Assembly (NCBI RefSeq): GCF_000004195.4
Contig: NC_030677.2
Span: 103,328,329 to 103,392,328, forward strand
Direction of reading: 5' to 3'
DNA length: 64,000 nt
From: Xenopus tropicalis
Taxonomy: Eukaryota > Chordata > Amphibia > Anura > Pipidae
Of the stretch, positions 31,405 to 42,014 are shown piece by piece (within the stretch, counting starts at the first letter, position 1; the number at the start of each line of letters is the position of its first letter). A program made the translations under genes and the position numbers. The notes under the pieces were generated by a model, which did no database searches, was not told the DNA's origin, and was given only the letters and a program-made list of their open reading frames with translations.

Positions 31405-32466
31405 TCAAGTCTTTTGATTTTTACATTTGCCATTTACTTGCTCCTCACCGGTTCTTTTGACCTGGAAACTTGGGGCTCCTGCTACTTCCTCTGGTCCCTC
31501 CACAATTCCATCCTCCCCCAGAGACCCCCACTCATCCTCTTGGTTTTGGCCTTTCTTTTTATTTTTCCTCCCTCTTGAAACCTCTTCACTGAAAACACTT
31601 TTCCTTTTTTCCTTCCTTTCCTCCTCCCTTTCCTTTCCCAGTCTCACCGAAACCTCCTCTTCCTCCTCCCTTTCCTTTCCCAGTCTCACCGAAACCTCCT
31701 CTTCCTCCTCCCTTTCCTTTCCCAGTCTCACCGAAACCTCCTCTTCCTCCTCCCTTTCCTTTCCTAGTCTCACCGAAACCTCCTCTTCCTCCTCTCTTTC
31801 CTTTCCCAGTCTCACCGAAACCTCCTCCTCCTCCCTTTCCTTTCCCAGTCTCACCGAAACCTCCTCTTCCTCCTCCCTTTCCTTTCCCAGTCTCACCGAA
31901 ACCTCCTCTTCCTCCTCCCTTTCCTTTCCCAGTCTCACCGAAACCTCCTCTTCCTCCTCCCTTTCCTTTCCCAGTCTCACCGAAACCTCCTCTTCCTCCT
32001 CCCTTTCCTTTCCCAGTCTCACCGAAACCTCCTCTTCCTCCTCCCTTTCCTTTCCCAGTCTCACCGAAACCTCCTCTTCCTCCTCCCTTTCCTTTCCCAG
32101 TCTCACCGAAACCTCCTCTTCCTCCTCCCTTTCCTTTCCCAGTCTCACCGAAACCTCCTCTTCCTCCTCCATAACTGCAGCCCAGGATTTCCCTAACAAA
32201 TCAAATCTGTTTTCTGTTTCTACCGCCATCTCTTTGGGCACAGCCTTTCTCTTATTTACTTTCTTTGAGTTTCCACCAACCACCCGCCAATCCTGTTTCT
32301 CCGCCCCTTGCTCCTCCCTCTCAGTGAGCTCCACCCCTTCCCCAGAAGTACTTCCTCCGTTCCCCAAATCTGTTCCTCCCTCAGTCTCCCTTTGCGCTGC
32401 TGCCTGAGTCTCCGGTCCCTCCTCGCCCCCATACCCTCCCTCAGTTCCGCCAGCAGGTTTGGGCAC
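31405..32466 (-). pseudogene. Retrotransposon ORF1-like protein, C-terminal part with 14-residue repeats
   Basis: 353-codon minus frame overlapping the previous one. It starts MPKPAGGTEGG, runs through an acidic region (ENRFDLLGKSW) and then 13 tandem copies of EEEEEVSVRLGKER (one copy lacks a Glu), ending in a lysine-rich tail (RGRKNKKKGQNQ). The highly charged repeat may be a coiled coil or a disordered linker. It is most simply the 3' half of the zinc-knuckle ORF1 after a frameshift. A reverse-strand AATAAA (TTTATT near 31246) may be its polyadenylation signal. Confidence 0.65.
31621..32172. repeat. 42-bp coding minisatellite, 13 units
   Basis: Near-identical 42-bp units (AGTCTCACCGAAACCTCCTC then TTCCTCCTCCCTTTCC on +). 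Period is a multiple of three, so the frame is kept. One unit is 3 bp short. Very low divergence implies recent expansion. Confidence 0.95.
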
Positions 32467-33452
32467 TGTTTCTGGACGTTATGCCAGGCGTCGGGGCAAT
32501 CCCGGTGTGCGTGGCCCAGTTTCAGGCAGAGATTGCACCTAATGGTGACACAGTCCTTGCTTGGGTGTCCCACCTCCCCACAAAAGGCACATTTCTGTAC
32601 GGTACATTTGCCGGCCAGATGCCTATTGGAGCCGCATTTAAAGCAGACCCGGGGCTGGCCCACATAGAAACACACCCCCCTGTCCTTCCCTAGAAACAGA
32701 GAGTTGGGGAGATGTTTCTGCACATGGAGATGAGAGTGCAGTCTCACCTGGACCTTCCACCCCCCTATCCAAAAATCCTCTTCATCATAGATTCTCTGTA
32801 AAGGGGAGAGTACCTGGCACTGCCGCTTTAGCCAAAACATCACATCCTCCTCATTTATGGACTCGCTTTTAAAAATAATTGTCACATTTTTAACCTCCGG
32901 CTTTGAAACCGGAATAACCTCAAAACCGTTCCACACGTCCGAGCCCCTCTCTCTCTCATACCCCTTCCAAAATTCATCCAGCCCCTGGGGCAACTTAAAG
33001 CTCAAGTCAAACTCCGTATCAGTGACAGTGACTAGGGCATAAACATCATCTGGGGTGAAACCCAGGGACTCCTTGATCAGCCTCCTGGCTACGTATCTCC
33101 TGCCCGGGAACCCCTCTCTCCCCTGCACCCACTTAATCTTCACTACGTTCCTCCTCTTGCCCGGCTCTGCCACCTCAGTCTGGGGCAACAAAGCCCTCTC
33201 TGCCCCCCGCACAATCCTGTCTGCTGCCCCATCCCTGGTATCACTATTAGTAACAGCATCACTGTAAGATACATTGCCCCCTGTTCCACCAGCCCCCCCA
33301 TGTACCCCCCTCTCCCCCCTCTCATTTACCCCATTCCCACTGCCACTCACCCCATTCCCACTGCCATTCACCCCATTCCCACTGCCACTCACCCCATTCC
33401 CACTGCCATTCACCCCAAACTCACTGCCATTCACCCCAAACCCACTGCCATT
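32256..33452 (-). pseudogene. Retrotransposon ORF1-like protein, N-terminal part with three CCHC knuckles
   Basis: Minus-strand frame with a GSGNGVN-repeat leader, a basic stretch (KRRNVVKIKW), a globular region (LPQGLDEFWKGYERER and others) and three CX2CX4HX4C knuckles in a row (CFKCGSNRHLAGKC, CAFCGEVGHPSKDC, CNLCLKLGHAHRDC; about 32500-32655), then CPDAWHN. This resembles ORF1/Gag-like proteins of Tx1/L1-type LINEs and the ZCCHC3-like proteins often predicted in frog genomes; family knowledge says such proteins bind nucleic acid. After ELREG the frame runs into unlikely basic sequence while the acidic continuation lies in another frame, so a frameshift is inferred. No reverse transcriptase is nearby. 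The upstream open stretch beyond 33452 is minisatellite and not part of the gene. Confidence 0.7.
33327..33452. repeat. 21-bp tandem repeat
   Basis: About six units of CCCATTCCCACTGCCATTCA-like sequence with a 21-bp period, read on the minus strand as GSGNGVN. It forms the leader of the ORF1-like frame. Confidence 0.85.
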
Positions 33453-33895
33453 CACAGGCAGGGTAGGGAAGGCAGAGTATGGCACACACAGGCAGAGTAT
33501 AGCACACACAGGCCAAGTATGGCACAAACCAGCCAAGAATGGCAAACACAGTGAAAGTATGGCACACTCAGGCAGGGTAGGGAAGGCAGAGTATGGCACA
33601 CACAGGCAGGGTAGGGAAGGCAGAGTATGGCACAAACAGGCAGAGCATGGCACACACAGGCAGGGTAGGGAAGGCAGAGAATGGCACACACAGGCAGAGT
33701 ATGGCACACACAGGCAGAGTATGGCACAAACCAGCCAAGAATGGCAAACACAGTGAAAGTATGGCACACGCAGGCAGGGTAGGGAAGGCAGAGTATGGAA
33801 CACACAGGCAGGGTAGGGCAGGCAGAGTATGGCACACACAGGCCAAGTATGGCACACACAGGCCAAGTATGGCACACAGGCAGGCAGAGTATGGC
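33452..33895. repeat. Minisatellite block, right
   Basis: Units of GGCAGAGTATGGCACACACA and variants (GCCAAGTATGGCAC, CCAGCCAAGAATGGCA) with higher-order repeats: the block AACCAGCCAAGAATGGCAAA CACAG recurs at 33525 and 33730. Confidence 0.88.
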
Positions 33896-34076
33896 AGGTT
33901 TTTGCTGTACTACAACCATTAATATGGGTATGGTCATGTGATAACATGGGTGTGGTTTCAAGTGGGTGCAGTTTCAAAAAGGGGAGTGGTCAAAACTGGC
34001 TTCCATTATCGGCCCTCCACCACGCAGGTCGAAAAAATTCCGGCCCTCGGTACAACAGAAGTTGGACAGCACTGCC

Positions 34077-34496
34077 TTAAAGGAACAGTAACACCAAAAA
34101 ATTAAGGAGTTTTAAAGTAAATGAAATATAATGTACTGTTGCCCTGCACTGGTAAAAGTTGTGTGCTTGCTACAGTAACTCTACTATAGTTTATATATAA
34201 TAAGCTGGTGTAGCCCCGGGGGCAGCCATTCAAGCTGGAAAAAAGGAGAAAAGGCACAGATAACGGATAAGCTCTGTGTAGAATACAATAGTGTTTTATC
34301 TGTTATCTGCTAAGTGCCTGACTGTGCCTTTTCTCCTTTGAATGGCTGCTCCCATGGCTACACAGCTGCATTCTTTATATAAACTATAGTAGTGTTTCTG
34401 AGGCAAACACACCAGTTGTACCAATGCAGGGCAGCAGTACCTTATATTGTAATTTCTTTTATACACTTGAATTTTTTGGTGTTACTGTTCCTTTAA
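34077..34496. mobile_element. T2-type MITE (GGAACAGTAACACC family)
   Basis: TTAAAGGAACAGTAACACC at the left and GGTGTTACTGTTCCTTTAA at the right, TTAA at both ends; it abuts the hAT element. Internal palindrome around GCAGCCATTCAAGC / GAATGGCTGC. Confidence 0.9.
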
Positions 34497-34579
34497 AGAG
34501 CAAGGAAAGGCTACTACTGTAGCTCTTAGTAGAGCTCCCTTGCCCAAAGTAAAAGCCAAATTTGTTTTTTAAACAAGGC

Positions 34580-35460
34580 TACCTCACTCTGCCAGCCACA
34601 GTTCCACCACTGGCTACCTCCCTCTACCAGCCGCAGTTCCACCAATGGCTACCTCCCTTTGTCAGCCACAGTTCCACCAGCAGCTCCCTACTTCTGCTGC
34701 AGCTCCACCAGCAGCTACCTCCCTCTGCCAGCCGCATTTCCACCAATGGCTACCTCCCTCTGCCAGCCACAGTTCCACCAGCAGCTCCCTCCTTCTGCCG
34801 CATTTCCACCAGTGGCTGCCTCCCTCTGCCAGCTGCAGTTCCACCACCGGTTACCTCCCTCTGCCAGCCTCAGTTCCGCCAGCGGCTATGTGATTCTGCC
34901 TGCTGCAGTTCCACCAGCTGCTCCCTTCTTCTGTCAGCTGCAGTTCCACCAGTGGATACCTCCTTCTGCCTACTGCAGTTCCACCAGCGGCTCCCTTCTG
35001 CCAGCCGTAGTTTTACCAACGGCTCCCTTCTGCTATAGTTACACCCATGGCTCCCCCCTTCTGCTAGATGCAGCTCCCTCTTTCTGCTAGATGCAGTTCC
35101 ACCAGCGGCTCCCCCCTATGCCAGCCGCAGTTCCACCAGTGGCTCCCCCCTTGTGCCAGCCGCAGTTCCACCAGTGGCTCCCCCTTGTGCCAGCCGCAGT
35201 TCCACCAGCGGCTCCCTTCTGCCAGCTGCAGTTCCACCAGCGGCTCCCTCCTTTTGCCAGCCACGATTCCACCAGCGGCTCCTTTCTGCCAGCCGCAGTT
35301 CCACCAGCAACTACCCTCTTGTGCAGACTGCAGTTCCACCAGTGGCTCCCTCCTTCTGCCAGCCACAGTTCATTAGCAGTTTCCCCCCTCTGCCAGCTGC
35401 AATTCCACCGGGCGTCCTCCCCTTTGCCAGCTATATTCCAGCAGCGGTTTCCCACTTAAG
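34580..35460. repeat. Minisatellite, 30-36 bp units
   Basis: Some 25 units around CTGCCAGCCGCAGTTCCACC AGCGGCTCCC, alternating with TGGCTACCTCC variants; lengths step by 3 bp (30, 33, 36), so all frames in it stay open. The proline/serine/glutamine-rich open frames have no known protein features. Confidence 0.93.
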
Positions 35461-35536
35461 TTGAAAGTTCCACCCGTGGAACTTGCAGCTGAAGGGGAAA
35501 ACCACCTTCAGTGGTATAATGCATGGTTCTATATAC

Positions 35537-36204
35537 CAGTGTTTTTCAACCTTTTTTGGGCAAAGGCACACTTGTTTCATGAAAAAAATCACGAGGCACA
35601 CCACCATTAGAAAATGTTAAAAAATTTAACTCTGTGCCTATATTGACTATATATAAAGTAATTCTCTTGAATAGGAATCAAATAAACACAAAGAAAGTAT
35701 TTTATAATTACTTTATTATGAAATATTAAGTAAACAAAATAGTGAAAAATTTTCTCCACAAACCCACCCCCCCACTGATTTTTTTTTTTATACACATAAA
35801 AATGTTATATTATATATACAGTATATATATTATTATTAATTGTTTTCTTACATGTCAGGCTGTCTTGGGGTGCGGCATCCAGGGGTGTCCCGGGATTGTC
35901 CTCCGGTGGGGAGTAGGGCGGCTGTGCATGGGCCTGGCCCCTGGTGGATCTGGTCTGTCGGGGCAGGACCTGGGCAGTTGCTCCCCCCGGTCGGGTTGTG
36001 CCAGGGCAGGATAGTGCTGCCTCTCCTCTCTGGTTGCTCCGCCCTCCTGGATCCGATGCCAGATGACGTCACAGGCAGTGACGATTTCCGGGCATCAGGG
36101 AGCCAGGAAGTGGAAGGTGTCCCAGAGGGGACCGCACCTACGGCACACCAGGCAACATCTTGCGGCACACTAGTGTGCCGCGGAACAGCGGTTGAAAAAC
36201 GCTG
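35537..36204. mobile_element. hAT MITE (CAGTGTTTTTCAACC family)
   Basis: 668 bp with ends CAGTGTTTTTCAACC and GGTTGAAAAACGCTG. Flanks CTATATAC (35529-35536) and TTATATAT (36205-36212) agree at six of eight bases. Left half AT-rich; right half (35860-36170) GC-rich. Confidence 0.85.
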
Positions 36205-36302
36205 TTATATATGCCCTCCATGTTAAACTACCAGTTGCACACTGGCAGGTTGCTATAAAGTGACATTTTAGGTTGTTTAACAAATAGCTAAATAACTTAA
36301 AA

Positions 36303-36326
36303 ACCACACACACACACACACAAAAT
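36303..36326. repeat. (CA)n microsatellite
   Basis: About ten CA dinucleotides. Confidence 0.9.
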
Positions 36327-36364
36327 GATAGCCACAATGATAGTCTACATCATAAACTGATCTA

Positions 36365-36612
36365 CCCCTTTATCAGTACAGGAATACACTCCCATGTTGG
36401 CACCAGCATGCTACCTTGCCTGCACCTGGTGCAGGCAAAAGTGGCAGATATCGGCATTTCACAGCCGATAACTGCCATGTCTGCCTGCACCAAGATGAAG
36501 ATAATGCTTCTTGGTGCAGGCAAGGTAGTAGGCTGGTGCCAGCATAGGGGCTGATTCTCAGACTGCATTTTTCCAAAGGCCGAGAATTATCCCCATGTGG
36601 CACTAGCCTAAA
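36365..36612. repeat. Palindromic MITE
   Basis: Internal inverted pairs: TGGCACCAGCATGCTACCTT with GCAAGGTAGTAGGCTGGTGCC, and CCTGCACCTGGTGCAGG as a small perfect hairpin. The right end GGCCGAGAATTATCCCCATG resembles the element at 53490. Confidence 0.6.
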
Positions 36613-37143
36613 TTCTAAGCCCCAAATGATCGGCCAATTAGTGATCTCCAGGTCATAGCTACACCCCCTTAAAGCACTAACGACTCTACGACATCACCTA
36701 CAACCCCCCTGATGTCACCCGCCCTGCCTACCTTCCGGATTTAGCTAAATGAAAAGATGACATCCCTAGTTGGAATGTGAATTTCTTTTTCCATAGATTA
36801 TTAGCAACCCACATTAAATCTAATTGCTTGCCTGATACCCCAGGCTGGTCCTCCTGTTCCCTACAAAATTGCACTGGCTTAGGGTATTTCTAAAGAAGCT
36901 GCTCTTCACCATATTGTTTGACTTCTTTGTTCCAGTCCAGGCAGGCATATAAGCAGTAAAGTGAAAAACTGAGCTTTTTCGCCCTAACGCGCCCAAAGAA
37001 ATGAAGGCAGAAGAGAAGATTGCACCAAAAGAGCTTCTTCAGAAATACCCTGGTCCAGTGCAGTTTTCAGCTAATAGGAGCACTTTCCCAGGGCATCAAG
37101 TAAGTGATTTTAATAAACAGGATTAATATTTTTCAAATATATG
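36613..37143. other. Intergenic, nothing recognised
   Basis: No gene or clear repeat boundary. Confidence 0.3.
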
Positions 37144-37565
37144 TCAAACCCAAAAATAATCTTTTTCCTAATAAAAGAAAACTTAATTCTAAGCAACTTT
37201 GCAATATACATTCATTACATATTTGTAATGGTTTTTGAGTTATTTGTATATATATACCAGCTATTAAAAGCAGTGTCTGCTTGTCCTTTTTATTCTCTAC
37301 CCTGAGGGGTCTGGTGTTTGAAACAATGTAACAAACACCAGCAGATTTTACAGACCTGACTTGCTGGAGGAGCCTGGCACTTGCAACATTGTTTAAAATG
37401 TAACAACCAGGAGTTCAGCAAATGCTGCTTTCTATAGCATTACATTACATTTACAAATAACTTTTAAAGCACTAATAATCTTTAATAAATTGATATTGGA
37501 AAGTTGCTTAGAATTGTTTTCTTTTATTAGGCAAAACATTTTTGGGGGGTTGACATGTCCTTTAG
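37144..37565. repeat. MITE with AAGCAACTTTGCAATATAC ends
   Basis: TTCTAAGCAACTTTGCAATA at the left pairs with TATTGGAAAGTTGCTTAGAA at the right. Inner parts also pair (CTGGTGTTTGAAACAATGTA / ACATTGTTTAAAATG). It ends about 370 bp before the lsm4 start codon. Confidence 0.75.
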
Positions 37566-37739
37566 CGCGCTGTGACTAGATATAATGAATAGCAGACTAC
37601 CCTTCCACAACTACCAGAAACCACACTTCCCTTTGTTCGCTTAGTCATACTAATTTTAGAATACTATATAATCCCCTCTGCACCAAATAAATGTTTGTTT
37701 TTCTACGTCAGTTCCCTATAAGCAGAAACTACAGAACTC

Positions 37740-37939
37740 CTCTTTCCCTTAACCACGATGGCAGCGCCTTATGATCACATGGCCTGTTTATTCGACACCA
37801 CCATTGGTGGATAGGACTAGCCCGATACTATTGGTACAGGAAGGTGTCACCAAAGGCTTCCTTTGCCCAACAGTCTCTGCGCTTGTTGTCTGAGCAACGG
37901 GCGGAAGTGACCGTGAGGGAGCGCGGTACAGAGCGAAAC
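37740..37939 (+). promoter_or_regulatory. lsm4: lsm4 promoter and 5' UTR region
   Basis: TATA-less. Seen: two inverted CCAAT boxes (ATTGG at 37803-37807 and 37830-37834), an ETS-type CGGAAGTG at 37902-37909, a YY1-like CGATGGCAG near 37757, and locally raised GC/CpG compared with flanks. This is a common layout for housekeeping RNA-processing genes. The transcription start is not determined but probably lies between the second CCAAT box and the ETS site. Confidence 0.6.
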
Positions 37940-37942
37940 ATG
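37940..37942 (+). CDS. lsm4: lsm4 exon 1 coding part: start codon only, GC donor
   Basis: The 5' UTR ends GAGCGAAAC, then ATG, then GCGAGT. Joining ATG to the exon at 41240 gives exactly the conserved MLPLSLLK start. No GT donor nearby keeps the frame, so a GC-AG intron is inferred. It needs transcript confirmation. Confidence 0.75.
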
Positions 37943-40900
37943 GCGAGTTACCTGGGTGGGACACGGGGTTTGACTACATTCGCCTGCGTTGTTCTTATAG
38001 CTAGAAATGGCGATATACTTGATTTGTGTGCTTACAATTTGGGCATGTTATAACCATTTAGTCTTACTAGTTTCTCTGTCACTCCTAGCCGGCATGTATG
38101 TTCCCGCCTGTCCTGTTAACTCATTGTTACACAGAATCGTCTCGGGTTTTTTTTAGTTCTATCAGGGTCCCGTTGCGGGCGAGCTCTGCAGCTTTATTTG
38201 TCTGGGTTAGGGAGAAGCTGGTGGAAGGACCTCTTGTGCAACATGTTTTCTTTAGATAATTGATTGGCTCATATAATCAGTGAAGGGGGATTTTTGGATA
38301 CTGGTCTGAGAATTAAATATTTTACATATATTATAGGCAAACTATACCCCCTGACTGAGTACTTAACCAACAGATACATTATTTACTAAAAAGGAACCTA
38401 TTAAAGAATGTTACCAAATTGGAATATATATTGGTTAATATTGGCCTTTTCCACATTGAGCCACCATTTAGTGATGGGCTGTGTGCTCCCTCAGAGATCA
38501 CGTCAGGGAATAATGCAGCTCTAGTGTGTATTAAGATATTATTCATATCTTTTCACATTTAATTATAAGTTTTAGATTTCACTTTTTTGATTAACTTGTA
38601 TAATTTGTGCTTAGTACAGGGCGGGCGGTTTTTCTTTGGGAGGCCCTGTAAGATGTATATTTGAAGCTTTGATATAGTATGTGCTTATTACAGGGCTTTA
38701 ATGGTAACCCCGAAAAAGCTTTTGATATAGTAATGTATGATATATGCTTGTTACAGGGCCTTAATGGTAACCCTGAAAAATGTGCAAATTAAAAGTTTTG
38801 GGTATAAAAAGGGAAGTGACATGGGCATTCCTCTGATGAAGCACTTAGTGTGCGAAACGCGTTAGGAAGGAGAAAGGGTGCCAGGTAGCATGGGATGTAC
38901 CTTCCATTTGGTATAGTATGTTTTATGTTATGTTTTTTGAATTTTGTATTTAAATTCTGAGCCAATAAATGGTTGTGTTTTTCACTGAATAATGTGTTTA
39001 ATTATTGTATGGTATTTCAGGACCTTTCAGTGAGATACATCTTAGGTTTTCTTTCTCAATCTTACTAATTGTTATTTAATAATGCAGCTCTACCTGTAAC
39101 AGGAAGAAATGTGGGAGTAAAAGTCAGAACTGTCCCCATTAATTGGCTCATGTACCCTAACATATATGTGTGTTTGTGTGCACTGTGAATCATTTCATAA
39201 CAGGGGGTGGCCCTTAGTAATTAAAATGACTTTTTTTTTAACTTAGAATTATCCATGGTCACATACTGCTACAAAAGTATATTTTTATGAAAATTGTGTA
39301 TTTTGATGAAGCAGTGCTTTAACTATGATCTGCTTTTTGTAAAATATTATTTTAGAGACCTGCATTGTTTGGGGGTATAGTTTTCCCTTGGCAATGTCCA
39401 TCATGTGCTCTGAAAGTATGCATTTATAAAGAGTTAGTGACACAGCATATCATTTAGATTTTCTTTTTGAAAGGTCTTAGCAATCTTACTTTTTTAACTT
39501 ACATCATGGGGCATTGTTCATTATTGGGTAAAAACAGATTACATTTTAAACATAATAAGTGAATGCAAAGTCCCAAATTAAAAAATTGTGCAAAAAGTCA
39601 TGCATCTGTATTAAACTTGGTTAGAAAGTTCAGTAGTTAGTATAATAATAAGATAAGCACTACACTGGTTTTAATTTTGTTTCATATGCTTACTATTGAA
39701 GTGTGAAATTTTGGCATAAATTCTACTGTATGGTAATAGCTTTTATGTAATTAAGGTCAACAAGGATGCTTATTATTATTATTATTATAGTATTATTTAT
39801 TATATATTATATTATTTAAAAGGACACATCATTATTGAAATAAAATAAGTTCTGCATCTTTAATAATGTGCCATCCAGCACACCACAGATAGCAAAATTG
39901 ACAGTATAAATATGTTGCTTAAAACCTCTTATATTGCAAGTGTGTAATAAACAAGATAGGCAGAAATTGGAGTAGCATCATAAATAATTAAATGCTCCTT
40001 ATTGGTGGGCTTGTTTCAAAGGGGAAGTTAACTGTTGCATTGGCATTAGGCATGTTATAGCTGGACCTGGCCAGGGGCTCTTCCTTTTTGGCTTTTTTCA
40101 GTCTGAAGATACAAATACTGTCAAGTTGTTGGGATCCTTGACCCTGGCAACTACAACAGATTTAATGTAAAGCTTTATTTTATTATTACAGGTCGTATTA
40201 TTATTATTATTCCTTTCATCCCCCCCTTATTTTTACCTTGCAGTTTGATTTCAAAAAAGCTTTTTGATTCTTAGCATCCACATATGTTTTTGTTTCAAGC
40301 ATTAGAATATCATTTTTTGCATAAAAAAAATTAAAAAAAGAAACAATCTGTGGCAAGGTGTAGCTTGTATTAGAATCCAGTTGTATATGCCTGAGTTAAA
40401 GTTAATCCTAAGGTCTCACTTTAATGACTTTAGTAAGTACAGAGTTTTGAAACCTATGTAAATGGGTTATTTTCTACAGGCCTCACACACTTGGGTCCAA
40501 AACACTGGTAAATTGACCTATTCTATCAAGATATATTGAAATTGCTCATTAGTTATGGCTCCGCTGGACTGCCTACACTCGTAGGCCCCTCTGCAACAGC
40601 AGGGTAAAAAAAAAGATGAAACAATGAAACAAATTGAAGGAGATATTGTCCTTGTGGAGGGCCCTAAAAAAAGCTCCACATTTGTTCTTTTGGCTTTCAG
40701 TCTGACAGCCTTGCTCTAAACAATCAGTGGGAATGAAGTGTTTTATTTTTCCTTATTTATTTAATGAGGCTGTTATTCAAATGGCAAAAAAATGGATATA
40801 TATTGTCTAAAAAAGAAAATACAGAGAAAAGCAACGCAGTAGTGTACTCCAAAGGCAGGAGTTTTATTTTCTGCTGTGTCTGGATGGAGCCGGAAAGCCT

Positions 40901-41930
40901 CTTAATGCTGAACAGACAATAGATGGTTGCATTGACCATCTAAAACACAGTACTCTGGTAGCTGCCATTGTTTATTACTTTGGATATTCCAGAGTCTTAA
41001 TTTTATCTGCGCTGTTACAAATGATTATGTATTTCCATTGAAGTCTAAGGAGACTGCTTCTGAAAAAGATATGATATGTGGAGAATCATTTCTGCCACTG
41101 TACGTCATCTGACAAACACCAGAAAATGCTGTGTTACTAAAATATGTAAATATGTTTCTAAAAACAAAAGCAACAAAAAAGATACAATGCACTTTTATAT
41201 GTGGGCTACAATGTTTACTGAATACTCTTTGTTTTTCAGTTGCCGTTATCATTGTTAAAAACTGCTCAGAATCACCCAATGGTAAGTTAATGGGTTGTAA
41301 CTGAATTTTGCCAAGTACCTTTATTATGGAACTATATTATGTACATTTTCTTTGCATGTAAGAGACATACTTTAATTTAAAACACTTTGCATTCTTCTTT
41401 TCATAGTACATTTCTAGTTATTGCAGGAAAGAGCACAGATCCTTAACTAAACAGTCACCACGTGAAGGAACAAAAATTGTTATATCTGCCACACCATATG
41501 AAACATCGTTACTAAGTACAACAGAGATGTTTTTTCACTAAGCGGCTGTTTTATTTTATATGGCAGTGGGTCCCAAATGCAGGTACACTGCAGTGTAAAA
41601 CGTAAATGACTTTGACAGGAATCGGTGAAAAAAATATGTGCTTTTATCTTGCTAAAGAATGTACCAATTAGATTTGGGATTATTGGGATTAAATCCCAAC
41701 CAACCATAGATACAGCCAACACGAAACAAGAAAATCTAACAATCACAGTCATCTGATGGAGTCAGCCAATTTGAAGTTTGCAAATGTTGGTGTCTTTTAA
41801 TTTAATAATTGCTTGGGACATGCACATGCTTTCAGTTGAGGAGACACCTCTCATCCAGACAGTCTTATTTGATTTTCACTTAACTGAGCGGATTTGACTA
41901 AATAGATTTGAGTTTTACAATTTTCGTGAG

Positions 41931-42014
<84 letters not shown>

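Larger units (their letters stand above)
30621..34074 (-). mobile_element. Large hAT element with minisatellites and captured retroelement ORF
   Basis: 3,454 bp with CAGTGCTGTCCAACT ends and identical 8-bp duplications CCTTAAAG (30613-30620, 34075-34082). It is the same family as 15106-16040, in the opposite orientation. It holds TGTGTGCCATACTC-type minisatellite blocks at 31055-31235 and 33452-33895. Between these blocks lies foreign sequence (about 31236-33451) with a broken retrotransposon ORF1. No transposase is visible, so it needs help to move. Confidence 0.9.

Noticed and set aside
31621..32172. CRISPR-like array
   Set aside because: Units are contiguous with no unique spacers, and the host is a vertebrate.
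31427..32407. Plus-strand Ser/Phe-rich 326-codon frame
   Set aside because: Antisense of the EEEEEVSVRLGKER repeat; the minus frame has the zinc knuckles and retroelement features.
34562..35464. Pro/Ser/Gln-rich proteins over the 34.6-35.4 kb array
   Set aside because: Open in all frames because the units step by three bases; no independent gene evidence.
37844..38053. Open frame through the lsm4 start codon continuing [10 protein letters not shown] as the true protein start
   Set aside because: Joining any GT donor downstream of the ATG to exon 2 breaks the conserved LPLSLLK frame; the ATG-only exon fits LSM4 exactly.
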